Shown here piece after piece: positions 46,493-54,812 of a DNA stretch of 64,000 nucleotides. Position numbers and translations under genes: made by a program. Under the pieces are notes generated by a model. That model did not search any database. It saw nothing but the letters and a program-made list of their open reading frames with translations, and was not told where the DNA came from. The stretch's first letter is position 1; each line of letters begins with the position of its first letter. This stretch comes from Flavobacterium psychrophilum. GTDB taxonomy: Bacteria > Bacteroidota > Bacteroidia > Flavobacteriales > Flavobacteriaceae. The stretch spans positions 1 through 64,000 of the forward strand of contig CAMCFT010000009.1 in NCBI GenBank assembly GCA_945874225.1, given 5' to 3'.

Positions 46493-47323
46493 ATGAAAAT
46501 TGTAAAACATTCTGGCGATATTGTTGATTTTAACTCACAAAAACTCAAACAATCGCTCTTGAAATCAGGAGCAAGCCAATTAGTCGTTGAAACTATTTTA
46601 AAAACTATTAAAAAGGAAATCTACGAAGGAATTTCGACTAAGCAAATCTACAAGATGGCTTTCAGCCTTTTAAAAAAAGCATCTCATTCTAATGCTGCAA
46701 GATATAATTTAAAAGAAGCTATCAGATTATTAGGTCCTGCCGGATTTTTTTTCGAAAAATATATTGCTCGCCTTTTCGCCGCAGAGAATTATAAAACCCA
46801 AACGAATTTAATTCTACAAGGCAAATGCGTATCGCACGAAATTGATGTAATTATAAAAAAAGAGAACATCATTTCGATGATTGAGTGCAAATTTCATCTT
46901 GGCAAAGATGCCAATTCTGACGTAAAAGTGCCAATGTATATTCTGTCACGATTTAATGATATTAAAGACAGGAGACATGCAATATTTACTGAAAAAGATT
47001 CTGTATCAAAGTGCTGGATTGCTACTAATAATCGGTTTACGTCAGATGCAATTGCCTTTGCAAAATGTTCGGGATTGAGTTTACTAAGTTGGAATTATCC
47101 TGAAAACAATAATTTAAAAACCAAAAACGACGATAATTTTCTTTATCCAGTAACCTGTTTAACCTCTTTGTCTCTCGCTGAAAAAGACAGATTGTTAATA
47201 TTAGACGTGATATTGGTAAAAGAAATCATAAACAATTCGGATTGCTTGGAAAGAATTGGATTGAGTTCAAATCGAATAAAAAACGTATTGAAAGAAGCTT
47301 CAGAGTTGTGTGAATATATTTAG
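46493..47323 (+). CDS. ATP-cone domain fused to a restriction-endonuclease-like domain
   Basis: 276 aa. Residues 1-90 form an ATP-cone, the nucleotide-sensing module of ribonucleotide reductase and NrdR (VKHSGDIVDFNSQKLKQSL, GISTKQIYKMAFSLL, NLKEAIRLLGPAGFFFEKYI). Residues about 95-215 resemble an Mrr-like PD-(D/E)xK nuclease: D118 (HEIDVII) and E131-C-K133 (MIECKFH), followed by DIKDRRHAIFT. It suggests a nuclease gated by dATP or ATP; this is inference from domain content. Fifty-seven bases downstream is a beta-CASP RNase gene on the same strand. Confidence 0.85.
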   Translation: MKIVKHSGDIVDFNSQKLKQSLLKSGASQLVVETILKTIKKEIYEGISTKQIYKMAFSLLKKASHSNAARYNLKEAIRLLGPAGFFFEKYIARLFAAENYKTQTNLILQGKCVSHEIDVIIKKENIISMIECKFHLGKDANSDVKVPMYILSRFNDIKDRRHAIFTEKDSVSKCWIATNNRFTSDAIAFAKCSGLSLLSWNYPENNNLKTKNDDNFLYPVTCLTSLSLAEKDRLLILDVILVKEIINNSDCLERIGLSSNRIKNVLKEASELCEYI

Positions 47324-47343
47324 CCCATCGACAAGCTCAGGGT
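47324..47343. repeat. dispersed-repeat fragment TCGACAAGCTCAGGG
   Basis: CCCATCGACAAGCTCAGGG lies directly after a stop codon. From memory, TCGACAAGCTCAG is the core of a short repeat scattered in many bacterial genomes. Only one copy is seen in this window. Confidence 0.4.
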
Positions 47344-47380
47344 AACAATTGGATTTTTATTAATTTAAAATATTGAAATT

Positions 47381-48736
47381 ATGAAAATTAAATTCATTGG
47401 TGGAGCAGGAACAGTAACTGGTTCAAAAACATTAATTGAAAGCAATGGAGTCAGAATTTTGATAGATTGCGGACAATTTCAAGGCCTCAAACCTTTGAGA
47501 GAACTCAATTGGCAACCATTACCTATTTTACCTTCGACCATAGATTTTGTATTGCTTACACACGGACATTTAGATCATTGTGGCTGGCTGCCAAGGTTGG
47601 TAAATCAAGGATTCAAAGGCAAAATTTATTGTACAAGTCCCACAAAAGATGTAGCTAAATTGATTCTTTTGGATAGTGCAAAAATTCAGGAGGAAGAAGC
47701 AATTAAAGCCAATCAGGAACATTATTCCAGACACGAAATTGCAGAACCACTTTATACTGTAAAACAAGCCGAAGCAGTTTTTCCGTATTTTAGAGTGGTT
47801 AAACCAAAAGAGGAAATTCTTTTGGATGCCGAAATTACTGCTGTTTTTTCAAACGCAGGACATATTATTGGTGCTTGCAGCATCGAATTAACTTTGGAAA
47901 ATAAAACCTTAGTTTTTTCAGGCGACATAGGTCGTGACAATGATATATTAATGTATCCTCCAACGAAACCTAAGAAAGCTGATTATATTTTCTTGGAAAG
48001 CACCTACGGAAATCGGCTACATCCCAATACAGACGCCAAGGCGGAACTGGAAATGTACATCAACAATACGGTTCAAAAAGGTGGAACTATTATCATTCCG
48101 AGTTTTGCTGTTGAGCGCGCACAAACCGTTATGTATTTGTTGTGGCAACTCAAAACAGAAGGCAAAATTCCCAATATTCCATATATAATTGATACACCGA
48201 TGGGAATTAAAGTACTGGATATTTTTGAAAACAATAGAAAATGGCACAAATTACCCGAATATGAATATGTAGCAATGTGCCAAATGTTTACAATGATTTC
48301 TGATTATCAGGAAACCATAGAAACAATTTATAATAAAAACCCCAAAGTAATAATTGCCGCCAGCGGAATGATTACAGGCGGAAGGGTTTTGAGTTATTTA
48401 GAACGGTATATCGGGTTGCCTGAAACCACCGTAATCATCATTGGCTATCAAGCCGAAGGAACACGAGGCAGAAAATTATTGGAAGGAGCCAAAGAAATTA
48501 AAATTTATGGAAAATATTATGAAGTAAAAGCTACTATTCTCGAAATAGAAGCACTTTCTGCTCACGGAGATCAAAATGATTTGCTTAACTGGCTTTCCGA
48601 ATTGGGAAACAGCCCGAAAAAAATATTTTTGGTTCATGGAGAAAATGAGGCATTGGATGAACTTGGCATAAAAATTAATGAAAGATATGGGTTTGATTGT
48701 GTTATTCCAATAATGAATCAAGAGTTTGATTTATAG
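47381..48736 (+). CDS. MBL-fold, beta-CASP ribonuclease (CPSF/Ysh1-like)
   Basis: 451 aa. Metallo-beta-lactamase motif LTHGHLDHCGWLP (H61, H63, D65, H66) with later ligands H in AGHIIGAC and D in FSGDIGRD. The beta-CASP insertion (about 215-345; IIIPSFAVERAQTVMYLLW) and the RNA-specificity part (IAASGMITGGRVLSYLE, ALSAHGDQNDLLNWL, HGENEAL) identify an RNA-processing or degrading nuclease related to the eukaryotic 3'-end cleavage factor. It is likely co-transcribed with the ATP-cone nuclease upstream. Confidence 0.9.
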   Translation: MKIKFIGGAGTVTGSKTLIESNGVRILIDCGQFQGLKPLRELNWQPLPILPSTIDFVLLTHGHLDHCGWLPRLVNQGFKGKIYCTSPTKDVAKLILLDSAKIQEEEAIKANQEHYSRHEIAEPLYTVKQAEAVFPYFRVVKPKEEILLDAEITAVFSNAGHIIGACSIELTLENKTLVFSGDIGRDNDILMYPPTKPKKADYIFLESTYGNRLHPNTDAKAELEMYINNTVQKGGTIIIPSFAVERAQTVMYLLWQLKTEGKIPNIPYIIDTPMGIKVLDIFENNRKWHKLPEYEYVAMCQMFTMISDYQETIETIYNKNPKVIIAASGMITGGRVLSYLERYIGLPETTVIIIGYQAEGTRGRKLLEGAKEIKIYGKYYEVKATILEIEALSAHGDQNDLLNWLSELGNSPKKIFLVHGENEALDELGIKINERYGFDCVIPIMNQEFDL

Positions 48737-48794
48737 TGTTTTGGCGTTTTTATTCTTTTAACATAAATTTTATTCATTGGGTCGGTTAAATATG

Positions 48795-48802
48795 TAATTT
48801 TG
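48795..48802 (+). promoter_or_regulatory. -7 element of the second copper locus
   Basis: TAATTTTG matches TAnnTTTG, but only four bases separate it from the ATG at 48807. The transcript would start at the initiation codon, a candidate leaderless mRNA. Confidence 0.45.
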
Positions 48803-48806
48803 CATT

Positions 48807-49232
48807 ATGAAATTTAGAAAGCACATCAGTTTTATACTTGCTATTTTCTTATTGGTTTCCAATACAGGATTTGCTGTTGGTGTGCATTATTGTGGAGGAA
48901 AAGTTGCTTCTGTAAAACCTGTCTTTTGGAAAACTTCTGAAACTCTTAATAAAGAGGAAAAAGGCTGTTGCCCTCCTAAAGTTTCCATAACCGCTAATAA
49001 AAAAGACAGCTGCTGCAAAAATAAAGTCGTTCATTTTCAGAAAAAATCAGGAAAAGTAACCTTAAATTCAACCACTTTTCAACCTAATTTTGTTTATCTA
49101 TTCGAAGAGTGGACTCCTATAGTTTTTTCTGAATTTTCTAATTTTGAAAACAGTCGCATTACAACGTATTATTGTGATGCCAATGCGCCGCCACTTTTCA
49201 AACTATATCATCAATATATTTTCTACGCCTGA
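48807..49232 (+). CDS. HYC_CC_PP family metal-handling protein
   Basis: 141 aa. Signal peptide (about 1-23), then the family words in order: HYCGGK (about 28), KGCCPPK (about 53) and DSCCKNK (about 65), all rich in cysteines expected to bind copper-type metals in the envelope. NANAPPL near the end reads DANAPPL here. It is first in a run with a TonB-dependent receptor and an HMA protein, which supports metal uptake or sensing. The family name is taken from memory; the exact function is not established. Confidence 0.82.
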   Translation: MKFRKHISFILAIFLLVSNTGFAVGVHYCGGKVASVKPVFWKTSETLNKEEKGCCPPKVSITANKKDSCCKNKVVHFQKKSGKVTLNSTTFQPNFVYLFEEWTPIVFSEFSNFENSRITTYYCDANAPPLFKLYHQYIFYA

Positions 49233-49310
49233 TTTTAATGTTTTTATAAAAGCTATCCATTTATTTTATTGGATAGAAATTTTTATTAAAAAACATTAAA
49301 AATCAAATTT

Positions 49311-51338
49311 ATGAAAAAACAAATTTCAATACTTTTATTGAGCTTGTTGTGTGCGTTTAGTTCCTACTCTCAGGACACATTACAGGCTGTAAAAGTTATT
49401 TCTAAAAACAAAGGCTTGCATAAATCTTCTAAGATTACAGCTAATACAACCTTAGTAACAAGCAAAGAATTACTCAAAGCCGCTTGTTGCAATCTTGCTG
49501 AAAGTTTCGAGACAAATCCCTCCATCGATGTCAATTTTTCGGATGCACTTACGGGAACAAAACAAATCAAAATGCTGGGTTTAACCAGTCCATATTTGAT
49601 GATTGCCGAAGAAAATATTCCGTCAGTTCGAGGAGCTTCGCAAGCGTATGGTTTGTCATTTACACCGGGAACTTGGATTGAAAGTATCCAAATTACAAAA
49701 GGTGCAGGCAGTGTTGTTAATGGATACGAAAGTATTTCAGGACAAATCAACACCGAACTATTAAAACCAATAAACAACATTCCATTTTTCTTGAATGCGT
49801 ATGGTTCTACTGATTCTCGATTTGAATTAAACACGCATTTTAATGCGAAAATTTCGGATAAATGGACTAGCAGTTTATTTGTTCACGGAAATGCGAGAAC
49901 AGCCAAAAACGATATGAATAAAGATGGTTTTCTTGATAATCCTTTGGCAAAACAAATCAATGTTTTGAATCGGTATCAATATTATAATGCTGAAAAAGGA
50001 TGGGTGAGTTTCATTAACTTTAGGTATATGAATGATAAAAAACAAACAGGCGAAACAGATTTTGATCCCAATACGGACAAAGGAACAACCAACTTCTGGG
50101 GTTCTGAAATCAATACCGAGCGATTAGATGTTTCGTCAAAAGTAGGTTACGTTTTCAAGGATATGCCATATCAAAGTATTGGTTTTCAAAATGCTTTTGA
50201 TAGCCACAACCAAGAATCTTATTTTGGTTTAAACCAATACAATATCAAGCAAAGCAGTTTTTATTCGAACTTAATTTTCAACTCGATTATCAGTAATACG
50301 ATGCATAAATTTGCAACTGGTTTGAATTTTACTTACGACAAATACCAAGAATTTGTCAATGTAAATGATTACAGCAGAATTGATAATTCCATCGGTGCTT
50401 TTTTTGAATATACTTATGACAATTCATCAAATTTCAGTTTTATTGCAGGCGGAAGAATTGACAATCACAACCGTTTAGGGACTTTTGTCACACCTAGATT
50501 GCATATTCGCTATAATCCTTGGGAGAAAGCTGTTTTGCGTGTTTCGGCAGGGAGAGGGAAACGAAGTGCAAATATTTTTGCCGAAAACCAACCGCTTTTT
50601 GCGAGTTCAAGAAGTTTTAGTATTTTGGATACTAACGGAAAAATTTATGGTTTAGACCCAGAAATTGCTTGGAATTACGGCTTGAGTTTTAATCAAAAAT
50701 TTAAGGTTTTTGGAAAAAATGCCGATTCAGGTTTTGATTTTTACAAAACCGATTTTACAAAACAAGTGGTTGTCGATTTATATACTTCACCAGCAATTCC
50801 GGGAACGCATCAGGTTTTGTTTTACAATTTAGATGGAAAATCATATGCCAATAGTTTGCAAGTGGATTTTAATGTTGAATTGGTAAAGCACCTTGATTTG
50901 CGAACTGCTTACAAATATTACGACATCCAAACCGATTACATTAGCGGAACAAGCGAAAGACCATTGCAAGCCAAACATCGATTTTTTGCAAATTTAGGTT
51001 ACGAAACTCATATTGTAGATAAGGAAAAACAGTGGAAATTTGATTTCACGTATAATTGGATGGGAGAACAAAAATTGCCCGACACATCCTCAAATCCTGT
51101 AGAAGATAAACTTCCTTCTTATTCACCTTCTTATTCTTTGATGAATGCACAAATTACAAGGACTTTTTCTTCTACTTTTGAAGTCTATATTGGCGGAGAA
51201 AACATTGGGAATTATACCCAAGAAAAAGCTATTTTAGGAAATGATAATCCGTTTGGACCCACCTTTGATGCATCTATTGTATATGCTCCAATTTTTGGAC
51301 AAATGTATTATGCAGGACTTCGATTTAAAATTAAATAA
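49311..51338 (+). CDS. TonB-dependent receptor of the second copper locus
   Basis: 675 aa. Signal peptide (about 1-21, ending SYSQ), plug domain (about 25-150) and a barrel ending YYAGLRFKIK. The plug carries adjacent cysteines in LLKAACCNLAESF (C59-C60). It lacks a CPNRM site like that of the 18.7-kb receptor. Its neighbours (Cys-rich protein upstream, HMA protein downstream) point to copper or another soft metal as substrate. The metal itself is not proven by the sequence. Confidence 0.85.
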   Translation: MKKQISILLLSLLCAFSSYSQDTLQAVKVISKNKGLHKSSKITANTTLVTSKELLKAACCNLAESFETNPSIDVNFSDALTGTKQIKMLGLTSPYLMIAEENIPSVRGASQAYGLSFTPGTWIESIQITKGAGSVVNGYESISGQINTELLKPINNIPFFLNAYGSTDSRFELNTHFNAKISDKWTSSLFVHGNARTAKNDMNKDGFLDNPLAKQINVLNRYQYYNAEKGWVSFINFRYMNDKKQTGETDFDPNTDKGTTNFWGSEINTERLDVSSKVGYVFKDMPYQSIGFQNAFDSHNQESYFGLNQYNIKQSSFYSNLIFNSIISNTMHKFATGLNFTYDKYQEFVNVNDYSRIDNSIGAFFEYTYDNSSNFSFIAGGRIDNHNRLGTFVTPRLHIRYNPWEKAVLRVSAGRGKRSANIFAENQPLFASSRSFSILDTNGKIYGLDPEIAWNYGLSFNQKFKVFGKNADSGFDFYKTDFTKQVVVDLYTSPAIPGTHQVLFYNLDGKSYANSLQVDFNVELVKHLDLRTAYKYYDIQTDYISGTSERPLQAKHRFFANLGYETHIVDKEKQWKFDFTYNWMGEQKLPDTSSNPVEDKLPSYSPSYSLMNAQITRTFSSTFEVYIGGENIGNYTQEKAILGNDNPFGPTFDASIVYAPIFGQMYYAGLRFKIK

Positions 51339-51386
51339 GTAGTGACAACTACAAGATTCAATATCAATAATTTAAATATTTATAAA

Positions 51387-51728
51387 ATGAAAAAATTAGT
51401 ATTAGGAATGATGTTATTATTAGTAACACTTTCAACACAAGCACAAGAGAAAAAAAACAAAAACGCAAAATACACTATTGATGTAAATGGAAACTGTGAA
51501 GAATGTCAAAGAAGAATTCAAAAAGCAGCTTTTTCAATTAATGGAGTAAAAACGGCAAGTTGGAGCATTGAAACTCACAAATTAGATTTGATTATAAATG
51601 AAGAAAAAACAAGTATTGCCGAAGTTGAAAAAGCCGTAGCTAAAGTAGGTCACGATGCTAGTAAAGTGAAATCGTCTCAAGAGAGTTACGACAAGCTTCC
51701 GGAATGTTGTAAATATGACAGGGAATAA
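51387..51728 (+). CDS. exported HMA-domain metal-binding protein
   Basis: 113 aa. Signal peptide (about 1-20, ending TQAQ) and a heavy-metal-associated ferredoxin-like fold with the metal site GNCEECQRR (C37, C40). A second Cys pair, LPECCKYD, is at the C-terminus. It would carry copper or a similar ion in the periplasm, next to the receptor that admits it. Start at ATG 51387, 48 bases after the receptor stop; the open frame begins earlier at a codon without a signal-peptide start. Confidence 0.88.
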   Translation: MKKLVLGMMLLLVTLSTQAQEKKNKNAKYTIDVNGNCEECQRRIQKAAFSINGVKTASWSIETHKLDLIINEEKTSIAEVEKAVAKVGHDASKVKSSQESYDKLPECCKYDRE

Positions 51729-51907
51729 ATTAAAGTAAAAGTGCATTACAAAAGAAACGAGTGTTTTTTGAATTGTTTCTATAGATTCCTAAGAAAAGTA
51801 GATTTGTATTAAATATTTATTAAAAAACCGGAAATCCAGTGTCTGTATAGTGCAGTTTCGCCAAATTATAATTACTTTCACAACCAAAATTTTTTTAAAA
51901 TATTTTT

Positions 51908-52582
51908 ATGAGTAATTTCGATTGGACGCAGCTAATTAATCCCGAATTTTATATTTTAATGGAATTTGGAGGAATAAAATTAGGGTTGTTAATGATTCTT
52001 TTTATAGTTTTTGCCGAAACAGGATTGTTTGCGGGATTTTTTCTACCGGGAGACAGCCTCTTATTTTTAGCTGGGATTTACAGTGAGTTATTGACACGGC
52101 AAATATCGGTAGGCAATGATTTTGCTAATGTAGTATTATTGTCCTCATTGGTTTCTTTAGCAGGTGTTTTTGGCAATATGGTCGGTTATTGGTTTGGAGT
52201 TAAAGGAGGTACTTATCTTTATAATAAAGAAGATACTTTTTGGTTTAAGGAAAAATACCTTTTACAGTCCAGAGATTTTTTCGAAAAATATGGAGGAAAA
52301 GCAATTGTTTTTGCGCGGTTTTTACCTATTTTCAGAACTTTTGCACCTATAGTTGCCGGGATTGCAGGAATGGATAAACAGAAGTTTATGTTTAATAATA
52401 TCGTTGGTTCTGTACTATGGTCGTTTAGTATGATTTTTGCAGGGCATTATTTATCGGCTTTGTTTTTAGAAAAATTCAATATCGATTTAAAAAGCCATAT
52501 AGAGTATATTGTAATAGGAATTGTTCTTGTGACAACGCTTCCTGTTTTGTGGAAACTACTAAAGAAAAGAGTAGTTCACTAA
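51908..52582 (+). CDS. DedA-family membrane protein
   Basis: 224 aa with four or five transmembrane helices. Family motifs: FAETGLFAGFFLPGDSLL near the start, FARFLPIFRTFAPIVAGIAGM in the centre and FNNIVGSVLWS. DedA proteins are linked to undecaprenyl phosphate or other lipid recycling and membrane homeostasis. It converges on clpX, separated by a strong hairpin. Not in an operon with the HMA gene, since 180 bp with no gene lie between. Confidence 0.93.
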   Translation: MSNFDWTQLINPEFYILMEFGGIKLGLLMILFIVFAETGLFAGFFLPGDSLLFLAGIYSELLTRQISVGNDFANVVLLSSLVSLAGVFGNMVGYWFGVKGGTYLYNKEDTFWFKEKYLLQSRDFFEKYGGKAIVFARFLPIFRTFAPIVAGIAGMDKQKFMFNNIVGSVLWSFSMIFAGHYLSALFLEKFNIDLKSHIEYIVIGIVLVTTLPVLWKLLKKRVVH

Positions 52583-52596
52583 TATTTTTAAAGCAT

Positions 52597-52634
52597 AAAA
52601 AATCCCGTTTTGCCTATGGCAAACGGGATTTTTA
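52597..52634. terminator. bidirectional terminator, dedA/clpX
   Basis: AAAAATCCCG...TTTGCC pairs with GGCAAA...CGGGATTTTT around a three-base loop, with one bulge. It sits between converging genes. Confidence 0.85.
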
Positions 52635-52654
52635 AATTTATGTAAAAAAGTAAT

Positions 52655-53887
52655 TTAAGAAGCGATTTCTAATCTTTTCAATAAGTTTCTATTCAGCGTT
52701 TCTTTTGCATAATCAACATCAATTTCTAATATTTTATCATCAGAACTTGGCAATTCATACATTGCATCGGTCAGAATGGCTTCGCATAAAGAACGCAATC
52801 CACGAGCTCCGAGTTTGTATTCCAATGCTTTTTCGACAATAAAATCCAAAGCCTCATCCGTAATACTGAATTCTACCTCATCCATCAAAAATAATTTTTG
52901 ATATTGCTTGATTAAGGCATTTTTAGGCTCGGTCAAAATTGCTCTCAAAGTTTCTCTGTCCAAAGGATCCATGTGAGTCAACACTGGCAAACGACCAATG
53001 ATTTCAGGAATTAGTCCAAAATCCTTGATGTCTTTTGGAATAATATATTGCAACAAATTATCCTTGTCAATATTATCGACATTTCTTGATGTGCTGTAAC
53101 CAACGGCTTGACGATTCAATCTTTTCGAAATAATTTTTTCAACTCCGTCGAAAGCGCCTCCGGCAATAAACAAAATATTTTGTGTATTTACCTCAACAAA
53201 TTTTTGGTCTGGATGTTTTCTTCCTCCTTTTGGCGGAACATTCACAACCGTTCCTTCCAATAATTTCAATAATGCCTGTTGAACTCCTTCTCCAGAAACA
53301 TCACGAGTAATAGATGGATTGTCGCTTTTACGGGCAATTTTATCAATTTCGTCAATAAAAACGATTCCTCTTTCGGCTTTGGCAAGATCATAATCAGCGG
53401 CTTGTAATAAACGAGTCAAAATACTTTCGACATCTTCACCCACATAACCAGCTTCTGTCAAAACTGTTGCATCGACAATTGCCAAGGGAACGTCCAGCAT
53501 CCTAGCAATGGTTTTAGCAACCAAAGTTTTCCCGGTTCCGGTTTGCCCCACCATAATGATATTACTTTTTTCAATCTCCACATCGTCGTGCAATTCTTGT
53601 TGCATTAAACGCTTGTAGTGATTGTAAACAGCAACAGCCATTACTTTTTTGGTTTGGTCTTGCCCAATTACGTATTGATCTAGGAAAGCCCTGATTTCTT
53701 TTGGTTTTTTCAAAACCAAATCAGCAGGCAACATTGCCTTACTGCTTGATTTTAATTCTTCTAATATAATTCCGTGGGCTTGCTCAATACATTTATCACA
53801 AATGTGCGCATCGATTCCGGCAATCAATAAATTGGTTTCCGGTTTTTTTCTTCCACAGAATGAACATTCTAATTTTGGTTTTGCCAT
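52655..53887 (-). CDS. clpX: Clp protease ATP-binding subunit
   Basis: 410 aa AAA+ unfoldase that feeds substrates to ClpP. N-terminal zinc-binding domain (CSFCGRKK ... HICDKCIE), Walker A GQTGTGKT, Walker [12 protein letters not shown], sensor-2 and pore-loop residues in the standard places. ATG at 53887 chosen; an upstream in-frame extension to 53947 lies in a repetitive spacer. clpP precedes it on the same strand, with a 78-bp spacer containing GGTTGAT repeats. Confidence 0.97.
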   Translation of the reverse strand: MAKPKLECSFCGRKKPETNLLIAGIDAHICDKCIEQAHGIILEELKSSSKAMLPADLVLKKPKEIRAFLDQYVIGQDQTKKVMAVAVYNHYKRLMQQELHDDVEIEKSNIIMVGQTGTGKTLVAKTIARMLDVPLAIVDATVLTEAGYVGEDVESILTRLLQAADYDLAKAERGIVFIDEIDKIARKSDNPSITRDVSGEGVQQALLKLLEGTVVNVPPKGGRKHPDQKFVEVNTQNILFIAGGAFDGVEKIISKRLNRQAVGYSTSRNVDNIDKDNLLQYIIPKDIKDFGLIPEIIGRLPVLTHMDPLDRETLRAILTEPKNALIKQYQKLFLMDEVEFSITDEALDFIVEKALEYKLGARGLRSLCEAILTDAMYELPSSDDKILEIDVDYAKETLNRNLLKRLEIAS

Positions 53888-53903
53888 TTTTTTCTGGTTG
53901 GTA

Positions 53904-53927
53904 GTTGATGGTTGATGGTTGATGGTT
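53904..53927. repeat. GTTGATG tandem repeat between clpP and clpX
   Basis: Three and a part copies of the 7-base unit GTTGATG. A nearby segment (53934-53956) is largely the reverse complement, so the transcript can fold into a hairpin between the two cistrons. Confidence 0.7.
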
Positions 53928-53965
53928 TTGAATCCAACAACTATCAACCATTAACCAATAACTAT

Positions 53966-54640
53966 TTATCCTCTTCTCAACACTTCATCAATCATTCCGT
54001 ATTCTTTTGCTTCATCGGCAATCATCCAATAGTCGCGTTCACTGTCTTTATGAACTTTATCGAATGTTTGTCCTGTATGCTGAGAAATGATTTGGTATAA
54101 TTCGTCTTTTAATTTCAACATTTCGCGAAGGTTGATTTCCATATCGGTCGCAACACCTTGTGAACCGCCTGATGGCTGGTGAATCATAACTCTTGAATGA
54201 GGTAATGCCGAACGTTTTCCTGCTGCTCCGGCACACAATAAAACGGCTCCCATTGAAGCGGCCATTCCCGTACAAATTGTAGCAACGTCAGGTTTGATGT
54301 ATTGCATCGTGTCATAAATTCCCAATCCTGCATAAACGCTTCCACCTGGAGAATTCAAATAAATTTGAATATCTTTTGAAGCATCAGCACTTTCAAGAAA
54401 AAGCAATTGAGCTTGAACAATATTGGCAATTTGGTCATCAATCCCTGTTCCCAAGAAAATAATTCTGTCCATCATTAATCTCGAAAAAACGTCTAATTGA
54501 GAAATGTTCAACTGGCGTTCTTCAATAATATAAGGAGTCATATTTGTTGGATTCATTGCCGCTACGATTTTGTCGTAGTACATTGCATTTACACCTTGGT
54601 GTTTTGTAGCAAATTTTTTAAATTCTTTACCGTAGTTCAT
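53966..54640 (-). CDS. clpP: Clp protease proteolytic subunit
   Basis: 224 aa serine protease. Catalytic serine in GMAASMGAVLL, histidine in RVMIHQPSGG, and NSPGGSVYAGLGIYDTM in the substrate-binding segment. With ClpX it forms the main ATP-dependent protease of the cytosol. The order tig, clpP, clpX on one strand is widely conserved. A terminator after tig suggests that clpP has its own promoter, but no clear TAnnTTTG was found in the 172-bp gap. Confidence 0.97.
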   Translation of the reverse strand: MNYGKEFKKFATKHQGVNAMYYDKIVAAMNPTNMTPYIIEERQLNISQLDVFSRLMMDRIIFLGTGIDDQIANIVQAQLLFLESADASKDIQIYLNSPGGSVYAGLGIYDTMQYIKPDVATICTGMAASMGAVLLCAGAAGKRSALPHSRVMIHQPSGGSQGVATDMEINLREMLKLKDELYQIISQHTGQTFDKVHKDSERDYWMIADEAKEYGMIDEVLRRG

Positions 54641-54748
54641 ATTTATTTGTTCTAAGTTTTACGTTATATACTGAATATTTATTTTATCAAAGGTCATACC
54701 CCTTTACAAATGATGCCAATATGTCTTAATTTTAAATACACAAACTTT

Positions 54749-54788
54749 AAAAAAAAGAGCGTCAAAAAAATAAATTCTTTTGACGCTC
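54749..54788 (-). terminator. terminator of tig
   Basis: GAGCGTCAAAA and TTTTGACGCTC form an 11-bp stem (54757-54767 with 54778-54788). On the minus strand it is followed by an eight-base T run (54749-54756). Confidence 0.85.
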
Positions 54789-54812
54789 AAAGGTACTAAT
54801 TTTTTCTAAAAT

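Noticed and set aside
51729..51907. Small gene or RNA between the HMA gene and dedA
   Set aside because: No open frame with a start of useful length, no tRNA fold and no strong hairpin were seen.
53904..53927. CRISPR array
   Set aside because: Seven-base head-to-tail units without spacers; not a CRISPR repeat.
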